The notes under the pieces are model-generated. The model was not told the DNA's origin and ran no database searches. It saw only the letters and a list, made by a program, of their open reading frames with translations. A program made the translations under genes and the position numbers. Below, one piece after another: positions 8,197 to 17,419 of a DNA stretch of 64,000 nucleotides. How positions within the stretch are numbered: the stretch's first letter is position 1; each line of letters begins with the position of its first letter. The DNA lies in contig NZ_CP107853.1 of assembly GCF_036013525.1 (NCBI RefSeq), positions 682,001-746,000 of the forward strand, written 5' to 3'. The stretch is from Nonomuraea sp. NBC_00507 (GTDB lineage Bacteria > Actinomycetota > Actinomycetes > Streptosporangiales > Streptosporangiaceae).

Positions 8197-9576
8197 GTGG
8201 CTACGGACAGCGAACTTGCCTACATGTCAGCCGTCGGCCTGGCCGCGCGTTTCGGCCGGGGCGAGCTTTCGCCCGTCGAGGTCCTGCGCGCCCTGTCCGA
8301 ACGAGCCGACGAACATCAGGGTCTCAACGCCCTTGTGGCTGCCGACGCCAGGCGGAACCACCTTGAGGCGCAGGAGGCGGTGCGACGCTACCGCGAGGGC
8401 CGGGCGAGGCCGCTCGAAGGCATCCCCGTGATCGTCAAGGACCTCATCGACACCGAAGGACTGCGCACCTCCTACGGCTCAAGGATGTTCTCCGGGCACG
8501 TTCCGCCGCGCGACGCGGCTGTGGTGGAGCGTGTCCGTGCGGCCGGCGGCATCGTTGTGGCCAAGAGCGCGACGCACGAGTTCGCATGGGGTATCACCAC
8601 CGACGGCAGCGCGGTGGGGCCCACCCGCAATCCGTGGGATCCGACGGTGGTACCAGGAGGCTCGAGCGGGGGTTCCGCCGCGGCACTCGCCGCCGGCCTG
8701 GCACCTTTGGCCATCGGCACGGACACCGCGGGGTCCATACGGATTCCGGCCGCCTTCTGCGGCGTCATGGGCCTCAAGCCCACATTCGGTCTCATCGACA
8801 CAACGGGCGTCTTCCCCTTGGCTCCCTCGCTGGACCAAGTCGGGCCGATGGCACGAACTGTCGAGGACCTGCGGCTGTTGCTCTCGGTCCTCGCACCGGA
8901 CGGCGCGCAGGCTCCGGACCCGGCAGCCGACGCAGAGGTCGTCGTCGGGATCTGGTCCGAGCTCGAACAAGCCGAGTCGGCCCCCGACATCGCCCATGTG
9001 TTCCACGAGACGGTCCGTGCGCTGGAGAATGCCGGAGTGCGGGTCGTACGCCTGTCAGCACCCGGACTGCCTCCTCTGTACCCGGCTCTGGGCACGACGG
9101 TCGCTGTCGAGGGGGCCGCCGGGCACCGCGGTGCGGGACTGTGGCCCGCACGGCGGTCCGAGTACGGCGGCCAGGTCCGCGCCAGGCTGGAGAAGGCATC
9201 CCGGGTCACCGTGGAGCAATACGCCCGGACGCAGCGGGACCGAGCGCTGATCACGGCGATGACCGCTCGGGTACTGCACGATGTGGACATCGTGCTCTCC
9301 CCTGTGTCCGGGGTCTCACCCGCGCGCATCGGCCATGACGAGGTCCCCGGCGCGCCACAGGCACTGAGCTTCCGGGAACGGGTGATGGCCTTCACCGCGC
9401 TGCAGAGTCTGACAGGGGTGCCGACCTGCGTGGTACGCGCCGGATTCGACTCCGAGGGTCTTCCCGTGGGAGTGCAACTCACCGCGTCATGGGGCCGGGA
9501 ACACACCCTGCTCGCGACCGCTCAACGCCTGGTCGAGACGACTTCCGAGCTGCAGCATTCCTGGCCCACTGCCTGA
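8197..9576 (+). CDS. Amidase (amidase signature family)
   Basis: A 459-residue amidohydrolase of the Ser-cisSer-Lys class. The catalytic lysine is in IPVIVKDL (about K81). The glycine/serine-rich signature [12 protein letters not shown] carries the bridging serine near 156. The nucleophile is in DTAGSIRIPAAF near S180. It hydrolyses a carboxamide to the acid plus ammonia; family members act on aryl and alkyl amides. GTG 8197 was chosen because similarity begins just after it; TTG at 8167 is possible. It follows the TetR gene on the same strand by 47 bases, so co-transcription is likely. It may feed an aromatic acid into the local pathway. Confidence 0.88.
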   Translation: MATDSELAYMSAVGLAARFGRGELSPVEVLRALSERADEHQGLNALVAADARRNHLEAQEAVRRYREGRARPLEGIPVIVKDLIDTEGLRTSYGSRMFSGHVPPRDAAVVERVRAAGGIVVAKSATHEFAWGITTDGSAVGPTRNPWDPTVVPGGSSGGSAAALAAGLAPLAIGTDTAGSIRIPAAFCGVMGLKPTFGLIDTTGVFPLAPSLDQVGPMARTVEDLRLLLSVLAPDGAQAPDPAADAEVVVGIWSELEQAESAPDIAHVFHETVRALENAGVRVVRLSAPGLPPLYPALGTTVAVEGAAGHRGAGLWPARRSEYGGQVRARLEKASRVTVEQYARTQRDRALITAMTARVLHDVDIVLSPVSGVSPARIGHDEVPGAPQALSFRERVMAFTALQSLTGVPTCVVRAGFDSEGLPVGVQLTASWGREHTLLATAQRLVETTSELQHSWPTA

Positions 9577-9782
9577 CGTCCGCTCCCGCCTCGTCGCCCG
9601 TTCTCCGTTTCCGGCCCATGCCCACCGACCCTCGCCGGGGGCCGCCCTCGGCGCACCCCCGGCTCGTCGCATGCTCATCGGCTGCTTCCGCAGCTCGTAG
9701 TCGTGATGGCCGCCTGGGACGCACATACCCGCAGGCCAGGCCACCGCCCAGCGCACCGCGGACGCATGGTTGGGTCCTCTGC

Positions 9783-10979
9783 TCAGAGTGCGGCCTCGTA
9801 GGCGTAGATCCAGCCGTTGGCAGTCAGGGGGTCGGAGTCGGCCAGCGCGATGTCGCGGGCCTGCTGTTCGGGGCCGTCCGGCAGGTGGTTGACATGAGCG
9901 CGACCATGACTCACCGTCTGCAGCCGGGTGGCGCGTTCGATCCGCGCCCCCTCGTAGCGTTGGAGGGCGCCTGCGATGTCGTCCGCACCGTCGGCGAGGG
10001 CCGCGGCGAGGACGGCGCCGTCCTCCATGGCCTGAGCGGCTCCCTGGCCGAAGAAGGGGAACATCGGGTGGGCCGCATCACCGAGGAGAGTGGTCCTCGG
10101 CGTACTCCACCGCCGCAGTGGCGCCCGGTCCAGCAGCGCCCACTTGCCGGGGGTTCCCCCTGACCTGATCAGGTCGGTCACACGCGGGTCCCAGCCCGTG
10201 AACTCGGCCAGGAACTCCTCCATCGAGGCGGTCGTGCTCCAGGACTCCTCGGTAAAGTCCCCTGCCGGGGCGAAGGCCACGACGTTGACGGCCCTCCCCC
10301 CGTTGACGGGGTAGTGCACCAGGTGCCGGCCGGGGCCGAGCCACAGCGTGTGCGCCCGGCGGAGGGCGAAGGCAGGCGCCCGCTCGGCGGGCACGAGGGT
10401 GCGGAAGGCGCAGAGGCCGGAGTACTCCGGCGTGGACGGCTCGGCGACCGTCGCGCGCACCACCGAATGCACCCCGTCGGCACCGATCACGACATCGGCC
10501 TCGGCCTTGCTGCCGTCGGCGAAGTGCAGCAGCACACCATCCGGCTGTTCCTCCACCGCCGTACAGCGCGTGCCGAGACGTACCCATTCCTCGGGCACCG
10601 CGGCCTTCACCGTGTCAAGGAGGTCCGCGCGATGGACGGTGTAGGTGCGCTCACCGTAGAGCCGCTCGCAGACTCCGTCGAGGCGCTCCACCGAGAGCAC
10701 CCTCCCGTTCTCCCAGCGGCGGAACTCCCACGCCAGCTCCACCGGTACGGCGTCGCGCAGGAACCGGTCCATCACACCCAGCTGCCGCAGCAACCGGACG
10801 GCATTGGGTGACACCAGGATTCCCGCGCCGATCTCCTTGAGCGCGGGGGCCTGCTCGTAGACCGTCGCCATGACCCCGGCACGGCGCAGGAAAGCGGCGG
10901 CGGCGAGCCCACCGATACCGCCACCGACGACGGCGATCCGGGGCCGGCCTGGGGATGGACGCGGTGCCTCTGTGTGCAT
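9783..10979 (-). CDS. FAD-dependent aromatic hydroxylase (salicylate/3-hydroxybenzoate hydroxylase-like)
   Basis: A 398-residue group A flavoprotein monooxygenase. The dinucleotide-binding GGGIGGLAAAAFLRRAG is near the N-terminus. The DG motif is in VVIGADGVHSVVR, and the GD motif in LLGDAAHPMFPFFGQGAAQAMEDG closes the FAD site. It resembles salicylate 1-hydroxylase and 3-hydroxybenzoate 6-hydroxylase, which use NAD(P)H and O2 to hydroxylate (and sometimes decarboxylate) phenolic acids. ATG 10979 has a perfect AGGAGG ten bases upstream, so the longer frame to 11054 is rejected. It is divergent from an IclR regulator. It could form the dihydroxylated substrate for the ring-cleaving dioxygenase. 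Confidence 0.9.
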   Translation of the reverse strand: MHTEAPRPSPGRPRIAVVGGGIGGLAAAAFLRRAGVMATVYEQAPALKEIGAGILVSPNAVRLLRQLGVMDRFLRDAVPVELAWEFRRWENGRVLSVERLDGVCERLYGERTYTVHRADLLDTVKAAVPEEWVRLGTRCTAVEEQPDGVLLHFADGSKAEADVVIGADGVHSVVRATVAEPSTPEYSGLCAFRTLVPAERAPAFALRRAHTLWLGPGRHLVHYPVNGGRAVNVVAFAPAGDFTEESWSTTASMEEFLAEFTGWDPRVTDLIRSGGTPGKWALLDRAPLRRWSTPRTTLLGDAAHPMFPFFGQGAAQAMEDGAVLAAALADGADDIAGALQRYEGARIERATRLQTVSHGRAHVNHLPDGPEQQARDIALADSDPLTANGWIYAYEAAL

Positions 10980-11078
10980 CTGCGGACTCCTCCTTCTGAG
11001 CAACGCGTTCGCGGACGCGACGTGAGGTTCTGTGATGGCTCCGATGCTCGTCATGTCCCTGAGCCAGGGAAACGGCTA

Positions 11079-11095
11079 TGTTCATTGGACGAACA
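11079..11095. promoter_or_regulatory. Probable IclR operator
   Basis: TGTTC-ATTGGAC-GAACA is a perfect inverted repeat with a seven-base spacer, between the divergent hydroxylase and IclR genes. Size and position suit an IclR-family binding site controlling both promoters. Confidence 0.6.
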
Positions 11096-11173
11096 TCGAC
11101 GTGGAGCGCCATCGACTGGATCCGAGAGTGACGCCGCCCGGTCGCAGGTGACGCGGGGACCGAGGAGGACTGC

Positions 11174-11968
11174 ATGGCCCGGACGAGCCAACCTGGTCGC
11201 AGCGTGAGTTCACGCCTGCTCGAAGTACTCTTCGCCTTCCGCCCCGGCCGGTCCCGGCTGTCTCTTGCCAGCCTCACCCGTGCAACCGGGCTCCCACACG
11301 CCACCGTGCGCAGGCTGGCCCTGGAACTCGTCGAGGCCGGAGCGCTCGACCGGGCGCCGGACGGCAGCTTCAGCATCGGCATCCGGATGTGGCAGCTGGG
11401 CACGCTCGCCCCGCTCAGCGTGCCCTTGCGCACCGCCGTCCTGCCCTTCATGGACGATCTGCACACCGCCCTGCGCCAGCACGTGCAGCTCGCCGTGCTC
11501 GAAGGCACGGAGGCCGTCCTCGTGGAACGCATCTCAGCCGCAGGCGCGGTCGATCTGATCTCCCACGTCGGTGGTCGGCTGCCGCTGCACAGTTCCGGTG
11601 TCGGCAAGGTACTGCTCGCACATGCCGGCCCAGGCCTCCAGGACCAGGTGATCGCACAGGGCCTCACGGCACACACCCCACGCACCATCACCGATCCGGT
11701 CCGGCTGCGGCACGCTCTCGACGAGTGCCGTCGCACCGGTGTGGCGATGGTCCGTGAGGAAATGACGCTCGGCACGGACTCCGTGGCCACCCGCGTCATC
11801 GACGCCGACGGTCACGTGGTCGCGGCCCTGTCCGTGATCGTCAGCACGGGCTCCGTCGGCCTGCACACGGTGCGGCCCGCCGTCATCGCCGCCGGACTCG
11901 CGGGGTCCCGAAGACTCGGCTGGACCCCCGCGGTCGGCATCCAGCACACCAACGGTGCCCATGCATGA
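11174..11968 (+). CDS. IclR family transcriptional regulator
   Basis: A 264-residue regulator. The N-terminal winged helix (RLLEVLFAFRPGRSRLSL, then ATGLPHATVRRLALELVEAG) is at about residues 13-60. The C-terminal GAF-like effector domain is recognised by LPLHSSGVGKVLLAHAG and the conserved ATRVIDADGHVVAALSV. Such regulators control protocatechuate, gentisate and phenylpropionate operons in actinomycetes. GAGGAGG lies before ATG 11174. It is divergent from the FAD hydroxylase with a palindrome between them, and is followed by a strong hairpin. The ligand is unknown. Confidence 0.92.
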   Translation: MARTSQPGRSVSSRLLEVLFAFRPGRSRLSLASLTRATGLPHATVRRLALELVEAGALDRAPDGSFSIGIRMWQLGTLAPLSVPLRTAVLPFMDDLHTALRQHVQLAVLEGTEAVLVERISAAGAVDLISHVGGRLPLHSSGVGKVLLAHAGPGLQDQVIAQGLTAHTPRTITDPVRLRHALDECRRTGVAMVREEMTLGTDSVATRVIDADGHVVAALSVIVSTGSVGLHTVRPAVIAAGLAGSRRLGWTPAVGIQHTNGAHA

Positions 11969-11970
11969 GG

Positions 11971-11993
11971 CCCGCGGCACATGATGCCGCGGG
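11971..11993 (+). terminator. Hairpin terminator after IclR gene
   Basis: CCCGCGGCA and TGCCGCGGG form a perfect nine-base stem with a five-base loop, starting three bases after the IclR stop. There is no T-run, as is usual for actinobacterial hairpin terminators. Confidence 0.7.
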
Positions 11994-12380
11994 ACATGCC
12001 GCTGGGCAGCGGAACGCGGGCGTCGTCTCCCGCTCCACCCGGCTTTGGCTGGGGGCATCACCCGCCGAGGGCCCGGGGTAGCCGGGTCGGCTGGTCTCGC
12101 CGAGGCCTACCGCGTGGTCGGGCCTTCACGCGATCGAAGGCGCCGATCCCGCCGACCTCGCGACGGTGAGACTGCCGTCCGGAGATGATCCCCGCCGCTC
12201 CCAGTCCGGGGCGCGCGCCTCGCGCAGCGTGTCAGCGGGTTTCCCAACGCCCGTGGAACTGCTCCATGTGCTCGTCGCTCACGACACACATGTCCTTGTC
12301 GAGTGCCGTCCAGCCAGCAAGGTGATGGATGTTCCCGCCCAACGGGCCCGCGCGAGAAGCCGCTGATGCGGGCAGGGAAG
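11994..12380. other. Degenerate stretch before the IS701 remnant
   Basis: No intact gene. On the minus strand a short frame reads GGNIHHLAGWTALDKDM and ends ..SDEHMEQFHGRWETR, with its stop near 12240. It looks protein-like but I cannot name its family. The remainder is compositionally biased and shows no signature. Confidence 0.4.
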
Positions 12381-12508
12381 CCGGGTTCACGGGGCCGTGT
12401 CCTGGGTCCAGGAGCGCGGAACATACAGTTCCCGGTCGATCGCCGCGTGGCCGCGCGGGGTGGAGTAGGCGAGGTAGACGGCGACCTGGCTGTTCTCGAT
12501 GCGGCCGG
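12381..12508 (-). pseudogene. IS701-family transposase fragment (middle part)
   Basis: The minus strand reads [20 protein letters not shown] and [17 protein letters not shown], the conserved middle of IS701-family DDE transposases. It is continuous, across the inserted ISAzo13-like element, with the fragment at 14255-14345 ([17 protein letters not shown], then QRQYTGTAG). The fragment ends abruptly at SWTQDT; what should follow is found in opposite orientation at 14370. Confidence 0.82.
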
Positions 12509-14256
12509 GGAGCTGCATTTCAATTAGTGCTCGGTGGTGAGTGCCGGTGCGAGGCTGGAGTATGAGTGTCCCTCCATCTCTCAGCGCTCCCGCTGCTGGC
12601 TTACAGGCCAAGTTCGATCAGATCCTGCCGCACTTGGATGAGCGCCGCCGTCGGTTCTACCTGGCCAGCGAGGCCAACGCGCTTGGCCACGGGGGGATCG
12701 CCCTGGTGTCCTCCGTGTCCGGAACCAGCGCCGCCACCATCACGCGCGGCATCGCCGAACTGGCCGGAAGCCCTGCGCCGTCCCGGCGGATTCGGGCTCC
12801 TGGAGCCGGACGAAAGCCGCTGACGGCCACCGACCCCGGTCTGCTGCCGGCGCTGGAGGCACTGATCGAGCCGCACACCCGCGGTGATCCTGTCTCCCCG
12901 TTGCGCTGGACCACGTTGTCTCTGCGCACCCTGGCCTCGACGCTGACCGCGCAGGGCCACCCGGTCAGCGCCGCAACCGTCGGGCACCTGCTGCACGCTC
13001 TGGGCTTCAGCCTGCAGGGCACGGCCAAGACCATCGAAGGCGCCCGCCATCCAGACCGCGATGCCCAGTTCGCCCACCTGAATGCCACCGCCACCACCTA
13101 CCTCGCCGCCGACCAGCCGGTGATCAGCGTCGACACCAAGGCCAAGGAGTGGCTCGGCAACCGCGACCGGCCCGGGCGAACCTGGCGGCCTGCCAAGAGC
13201 CCGATCCGGGTGGACTGCCACACCTTCATCACCAGCGACCAGCCGATCGTCATCCCTTACGGGGTCTACGACCTCGCCACTAACGTCGGCTGGGTCAATG
13301 TCGGAACCGATCACGACACCGCCGAGTTCGCGGTGGAGTCCATCCGTCGCTGGTGGCAGCACCGTGGCCGAGCCGACCATCCGGACGCCACCCGGCTGCT
13401 GATCACTGCGGACGCCGGCGGCTCCAACGATCCCCGCCACTGGACGTGGAAGAAACACCTGCACTCTTTCGCGATGGAGAGCGGGCTGGAGATCACGGTC
13501 TGTCACTTCCCGCCCGGAACGTCGAAGTGGAACAAGATCGAGCACCGGATGTTCTGCCACATCACGCAAACTGGCGGGGCCAGCCGTTGACCAGCTACCA
13601 GGTCGTCATCGACACCATCGCCGCGACGACCACCGGGGGCGGGCTGAGCATCGGCGCCGAGCTCGACACGGGCAGCTACCTCCTGGGCGCCACCGTCACG
13701 CCCGCCGAGTTCCATGCCCTGCCGATCACACCCAGCGCGTTCCACGGCGACTGGAACTACACCCTGGCCCCCACCCCGCCCAGCCCTCCCGAGGCACCAT
13801 CGACCAAGCGGCGCATCGATCCGAGCTTGACCACGATGCTCACCGACCCGGTCCTGACCGGCATGTCGCGGTCCGCCTTCGAACACCTGGTGGCGGTCTC
13901 GGAACCATACTGGGATGCCCTGGCCGAGGCGGCCTTCCGACGGCGCTTCCACCGCCCCCGCAGCTACCTCCACCCGCAAACCAGCAGCTTGGACCACTAC
14001 CATCGGCTGCTGACAGCCCTGCTGCGCCGGCGTAACGCAGCAACCAGCACACTCCTGGCCCAGTTGCTGGAGGTCGGCCGCACCAACTTATCCAACCAGT
14101 TCCAAGACGGCCACCGGCTCCTGGATCTACACCAAATCGCTGTCACACCGCTACCCGGATCGCCGGCCCGCACCCTGGAGCAGTTGCAGGCCCGCCTGAC
14201 ACCCACAGAAGACCGTTCCCAAGATCAAGTCTGACAATTATTCATTTACGAGCCCC
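12507..14256 (+). mobile_element. ISAzo13-like insertion sequence inside an IS701 remnant
   Basis: A roughly 1.75-kb element lies between the two halves of an IS701 transposase frame. Its ends are GGGGAGCTGCATTTCAATT on the left and, in inverse, GGGGCTCGTAAATGAATAATT on the right, an imperfect inverted repeat. Joining the flanks ..GCGGCC and GGCGGTGCC restores the uninterrupted reading QYTGTAG-GRIENSQ, so the boundaries are well fixed. A CCGG target duplication fits, but the GC-rich junction leaves the exact duplicate ambiguous by two bases. The element carries one transposase frame broken by a single-base shift. Confidence 0.8.
12562..14234 (+). pseudogene. ISAzo13-family transposase, frameshifted
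   Basis: Starting at ATG 12562, the first frame carries the winged N-terminal part ([20 protein letters not shown]) and the DDE core (ISVDTKAKEWLGN, LITADAGGSNDPRHW, CHFPPGTSKWNKIEHRMF). At about 13570 a single A appears to be lost, and this frame stops at 13590. The natural continuation (NWRGQPLTSYQVVIDTIA, then GTSKW-type C-terminal residues and a helix-turn-helix-like tail) lies in the -1 frame to 14234. No canonical slippery heptamer is present at the junction, so I read this as a disabling mutation rather than programmed frameshifting. Confidence 0.8.
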
Positions 14257-14345
14257 GGCGGTGCCGGTGTACTGGCGCTGGACCTCGACCGTGGCGGTGC
14301 CCTTCTTGAGATCGCCGGTCTCATCGACGACCAATACCGCGCTGC
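14255..14345 (-). pseudogene. IS701 transposase fragment (DDE first Asp region)
   Basis: The minus strand reads [19 protein letters not shown] and [10 protein letters not shown], which includes the first catalytic aspartate motif of IS701-family transposases. It is cut from its continuation at 12508 by the ISAzo13-like element. Upstream of SAVLVV the expected N-terminal half is missing, and the sequence switches to a plus-strand IS701 fragment. Confidence 0.8.
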
Positions 14346-14369
14346 CAGGCCGCCGGGATACCCGAGACC

Positions 14370-14836
14370 GTGCACTTCGCCACGAAACCCGCACTCGCCG
14401 CCCGCATGATCAGCCGCGCCCTGGACGCCGGCGTCCTCGTGTCCTGGGTGGCCGGCGATGAGGTGTACGGGAGCAACCCACACCTGCGGGCCGCGCTGGA
14501 GCACCGGCAGCTCGGTTACGTCCTCGCCGTCGCCTGCGACCACCAGATCACCACCCGCGCGGGCAAAATCCGCGCCGACACCCTGGTCAAGAGGCTCCCG
14601 AAACGGGCCTGGCAGAAGCTTTCCGCCGGGCCGGAGCGAAGGGGCATCGCTCCTACGACTGGGCCCTGGCCGACATCGCCGACGAGGGGTCGGGCCACCG
14701 ACACCTGCTCGTCCGCCGCAACCGCAGCACCGGCGAACTCTCCTTCTATCGTTGCTACTCGGCAACCCGAGTGCCGCTGTCCACTCTCGTGAAGGTGGCC
14801 GGGATCTTCTTGTCCGCTCACAACCACCCAAAATGA
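14370..14836 (+). pseudogene. IS701-family transposase fragment (C-terminal part), opposite strand
   Basis: The plus strand reads [31 protein letters not shown] and AWQKLSAG. After a one-base frameshift near 14635 it continues as KGHRSYDWALADIAD, then RRNRSTGELSFYRCYSAT and VPLSTLVKVAG, where similarity ends. It begins exactly where the minus-strand fragment at 12381 stops. One transposase gene has therefore been split by an inversion of about 2 kb, or two copies recombined. The terminal ~100 residues are missing. Confidence 0.8.
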
Positions 14837-14901
14837 CATCTCGTGTCAGGCTCGCGGGACGTCTGCAGGGACTAAGTTCAGGCGCTGCCTCCAGTCGCCA
14901 T

Positions 14902-15028
14902 CCGCAGAATCCGCAGAATGGATTGCTACGAGGCGTCTAGACTGCGGACCTCAGGTCAACCGTGGAATCGGGTCGCACCGCTACCACAGGCATCCTGATC
15001 CGCAGAGCGCCGCAGAATTCCGCAGAAT
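14902..15028. repeat. Cluster of CCGCAGAAT iterons
   Basis: CCGCAGAAT occurs at 14902, 14911, 15010 and 15020, and a variant CCGCAGAGC at 15000. Spacings are nine or ten bases within each subgroup. This non-coding stretch follows the 2'-5' RNA-ligase-like gene end. The inverse motif (TTCTGCGG) recurs near 19740-19826, on the other side of the island. It could be a protein-binding array. Confidence 0.6.
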
Positions 15029-15081
15029 GCGACTCTTGATCCTTCCGGTCACAGCACTCACTGTGTCAACGCCTCCTCCAC

Positions 15082-15714
15082 TCAGGACCCACCGAGTCGA
15101 ACCTCTGCCAGAAGGCGCCAGTCCCAGACCGTCTCTGGGCCGTCCTGGTTGACGATGTGGAGGCTGCGGATTGTCACCTCGCGATCCGGAAGCCGCTTCC
15201 CCAGCGCGTTGATAATAGGAGCCGCCGGGCCATCCGCGTTGCTGTAGGCCACCGTGACATGCGGTATCCACACATCATGGGCAAGAACGCCATCACGGCC
15301 TGTGGCTGCCCGCGTGGCGGACTTCGCTGCCTCCAGCAACGGCCGGAGCCGTTCGGCCGGCCGAGCCTCCAACACCACCGCCTCGGGGTGGTAAAGCACA
15401 CGCCCCAACGTGACGGTGATGGGCTCCACCCGCTCGAGCTGGACTGCCGCCTCCTCGGCCATCACGTTTACCTGATGGCCGGTGATCTCATGCGAATACC
15501 CGGCGATGAACGTGGTGAGGTGGATGAACGAGTGCGGCACCAGATCGAGTCCAGGTAGGCCGGCCAGGCGGTCGTGAGCTTCCTGGACGATGGCTCGCGC
15601 GTCCGGATCATCCCCTAACAGGACATGCCAATAGAGCTGGCCTTGGCCCGGCGGCAGCATGAGCGCTCGCCGTCTCTCCCAGCGGTTGGCCATGCGCGTC
15701 GGTAGCGGGCTCAC
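15082..15714 (-). CDS. 2'-5' RNA ligase / phosphoesterase-like protein
   Basis: About 210 residues with the two HxT/S motifs of the 2H phosphoesterase superfamily: SFIHLTTFIAGY near residue 65 and WIPHVTVAYSNAD near residue 150. Family members (LigT/ThpR, cyclic phosphodiesterases) join or hydrolyse 2',5' or 2',3'-cyclic phosphate ends of RNA. The GTG start at 15714 overlaps the stop of the upstream regulator gene by four bases, so translation is probably coupled; a later start is ATG 15693. Whether it works in RNA repair, tRNA processing or small-nucleotide turnover cannot be told here. Confidence 0.82.
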   Translation of the reverse strand: MSPLPTRMANRWERRRALMLPPGQGQLYWHVLLGDDPDARAIVQEAHDRLAGLPGLDLVPHSFIHLTTFIAGYSHEITGHQVNVMAEEAAVQLERVEPITVTLGRVLYHPEAVVLEARPAERLRPLLEAAKSATRAATGRDGVLAHDVWIPHVTVAYSNADGPAAPIINALGKRLPDREVTIRSLHIVNQDGPETVWDWRLLAEVRLGGS

Positions 15715-16967
15715 CCATTCTCCCCGGCAGTAGCGGGCAGGGCCCGGGCCGAGTTGAACATACTGATCTGCTCGCGCAGCGTGGTCACGATATCCGAGCC
15801 TCGGAACCGGGGCGCCGCCAATTGGGCGTCCATCCGCACCAGGTAGTTGGTGATCGTGGACAGGCGATGTTCGGGCGGCAGCGACATGGCGGGCGTTACC
15901 TGCTCGGCGGCAGCGTCCAGGTCACCCATCATCACGTATGCGATCCCCGCACCGAATCGAACCTGTGCCCACGTGCCGGCCACCCACGGGGCACCGTTGG
16001 CCCAGGCGTCGTCAGCCGCAGTTGCGGCCTGCAGCGCTGCGACCGGGTCGCGCGCCTGGAGCGCCACCGACAAGGCGTACAGCGCCCGTCTGGACGGGGG
16101 ACACGACCAGGGCGTCACCCCCGAATCGTCAGCGACGGACTCGGCGGTCTCCTCCGCTCTCTGGAGCGCTTCTCGGGCTCGGGTGAAGTCGCCGAGCAGG
16201 CTCGCCGCGTTCGCCTCCTGGCTGGCCAGGAGCACCCGCAAGGGCGTGGCCGGGCTGCACTGATACCCGCGCCTGGCAGCGTCGGCGGATGCCGCGTACC
16301 GGCGCCGCCACCGCTCGGTTCTCGCTTGGGCGCTCAACGCGGCTGCCTCGCTGGCGCCGGCCTCTTGAGCGGACAGGACGGCGGTTCTGCCGTGGACGAC
16401 CGCCGATTCGTCGTCGTACAAGTCGCCCAGCAGGATGCAGGTGTGAGCGAGGAGATCGGCGTCGATCCGGAACAGCTCGCGCGTCTGGCGAAGCCTCTGC
16501 TTGCCACCTCGTAGAAGGGCCGTCACCTGCCGATGCAAGCGCAGTACCTCGGCGAGCATCGGCTCGGGAGGGGTCAGTGTGTGGCGCTCGGCCAGGTGGT
16601 AACGCGTCTCGTCGATCATGGCGACGGTGCTGTCGCCGACGTTGCTCTGTTCGATCCATGCGGCGTGCTCGATGGCGTCGCGGCTCATCGACGGCGACGC
16701 CGCGGGACTGTCGTCGGCGTCGAACAGGACGGCCTCGTCCATGCCGAACACGCGGCAATACAGCAGGGGGTAGGGGTCCTTCGGGCGACTGTTACCCGCT
16801 TCGTGATCCTTGATCCTGCGAACCACCGACTCGAACTCCGGCAGCGCGATCTCCTCGCCGGCGGCCTTGAACAACTGGCTGGCCAGTTGCTTCTGCGACC
16901 AGCCTCGCTGACGTCGCCCATCACGAATGCGTTCGGCCCAAGCAGGAGATCCGCTCTTTTCCATCAT
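15711..16967 (-). CDS. XRE-family regulator with helical repeat C-terminus
   Basis: 418 residues. The N-terminal Cro/CI-type helix-turn-helix (WAERIRDGRRQRGWSQKQLA, then VVRRIKDHEAG) is at about residues 10-65. It is followed by about 300 Ala/Leu/Arg-rich residues that look like TPR-type helical repeats (e.g. ALSAQARTERWRRRYAASAD). This plan is common in actinomycete pleiotropic regulators. ATG 16967 has GAGGT at a proper distance. The gene overlaps the RNA-ligase-like gene and is divergent from the small-protein/kinase operon, so it may control both. Confidence 0.82.
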   Translation of the reverse strand: MMEKSGSPAWAERIRDGRRQRGWSQKQLASQLFKAAGEEIALPEFESVVRRIKDHEAGNSRPKDPYPLLYCRVFGMDEAVLFDADDSPAASPSMSRDAIEHAAWIEQSNVGDSTVAMIDETRYHLAERHTLTPPEPMLAEVLRLHRQVTALLRGGKQRLRQTRELFRIDADLLAHTCILLGDLYDDESAVVHGRTAVLSAQEAGASEAAALSAQARTERWRRRYAASADAARRGYQCSPATPLRVLLASQEANAASLLGDFTRAREALQRAEETAESVADDSGVTPWSCPPSRRALYALSVALQARDPVAALQAATAADDAWANGAPWVAGTWAQVRFGAGIAYVMMGDLDAAAEQVTPAMSLPPEHRLSTITNYLVRMDAQLAAPRFRGSDIVTTLREQISMFNSARALPATAGENG

Positions 16968-17098
16968 GCCGTCGCACCTCACCACCGAGTCGGGGGATAC
17001 GGTCGCCGCCCCCAGTCTCCCTCAACCGCACCTGTCCGCGCGTGGTTACGCAGCGTTGTGATGGATCCGTGCACTGGGACACGAACCACAGCGACGCC

Positions 17099-17419
17099 AT
17101 GACGGACACCGAGCTGCGCGAACTCGTGTCCGTCACCGATCGCGGCGTCCATGAAGTCGTTGCACAGGCCGCGCTCAAGCAGGACTTGCGGGGTCGGCAG
17201 CTCTCCGTACTACGTAACACCTACCCGGCTTGGGACATCTCCTATGCGCGCGATGCCTCTGGGCGCCGGTGGTGGACCGCAGCGCTGCGTCAGCCTCTCA
17301 CGGTGGAGCTGGTGGCGGCCGGCGTCATGAGCCCCGTTCGGCGTGAGGACGCGATCGCCCTCGCATCCACCTTGGCCTGGCAATCGGCCCTGCTCCACAG
17401 CGTTCGGGGGTCGACTTGA
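17099..17419 (+). CDS. Hypothetical small protein
   Basis: About 106 residues if ATG 17099 is used (MTDTELRELVSV); the frame is open back to 17042. The core reads WDISYARDASGRRWWTAALR, suggesting a compact alpha/beta fold, but I do not recognise a family. It is the first gene of a tight plus-strand run ending with an APH-type kinase, and its stop overlaps the next start. Confidence 0.6.
   Translation: MTDTELRELVSVTDRGVHEVVAQAALKQDLRGRQLSVLRNTYPAWDISYARDASGRRWWTAALRQPLTVELVAAGVMSPVRREDAIALASTLAWQSALLHSVRGST

Noticed and set aside
13550..13600. Programmed -1 frameshift in the ISAzo13-like transposase
   Set aside because: The overlap is short and has no X XXY YYZ slippery heptamer; a lost A in a CAAAC tract explains it more simply.
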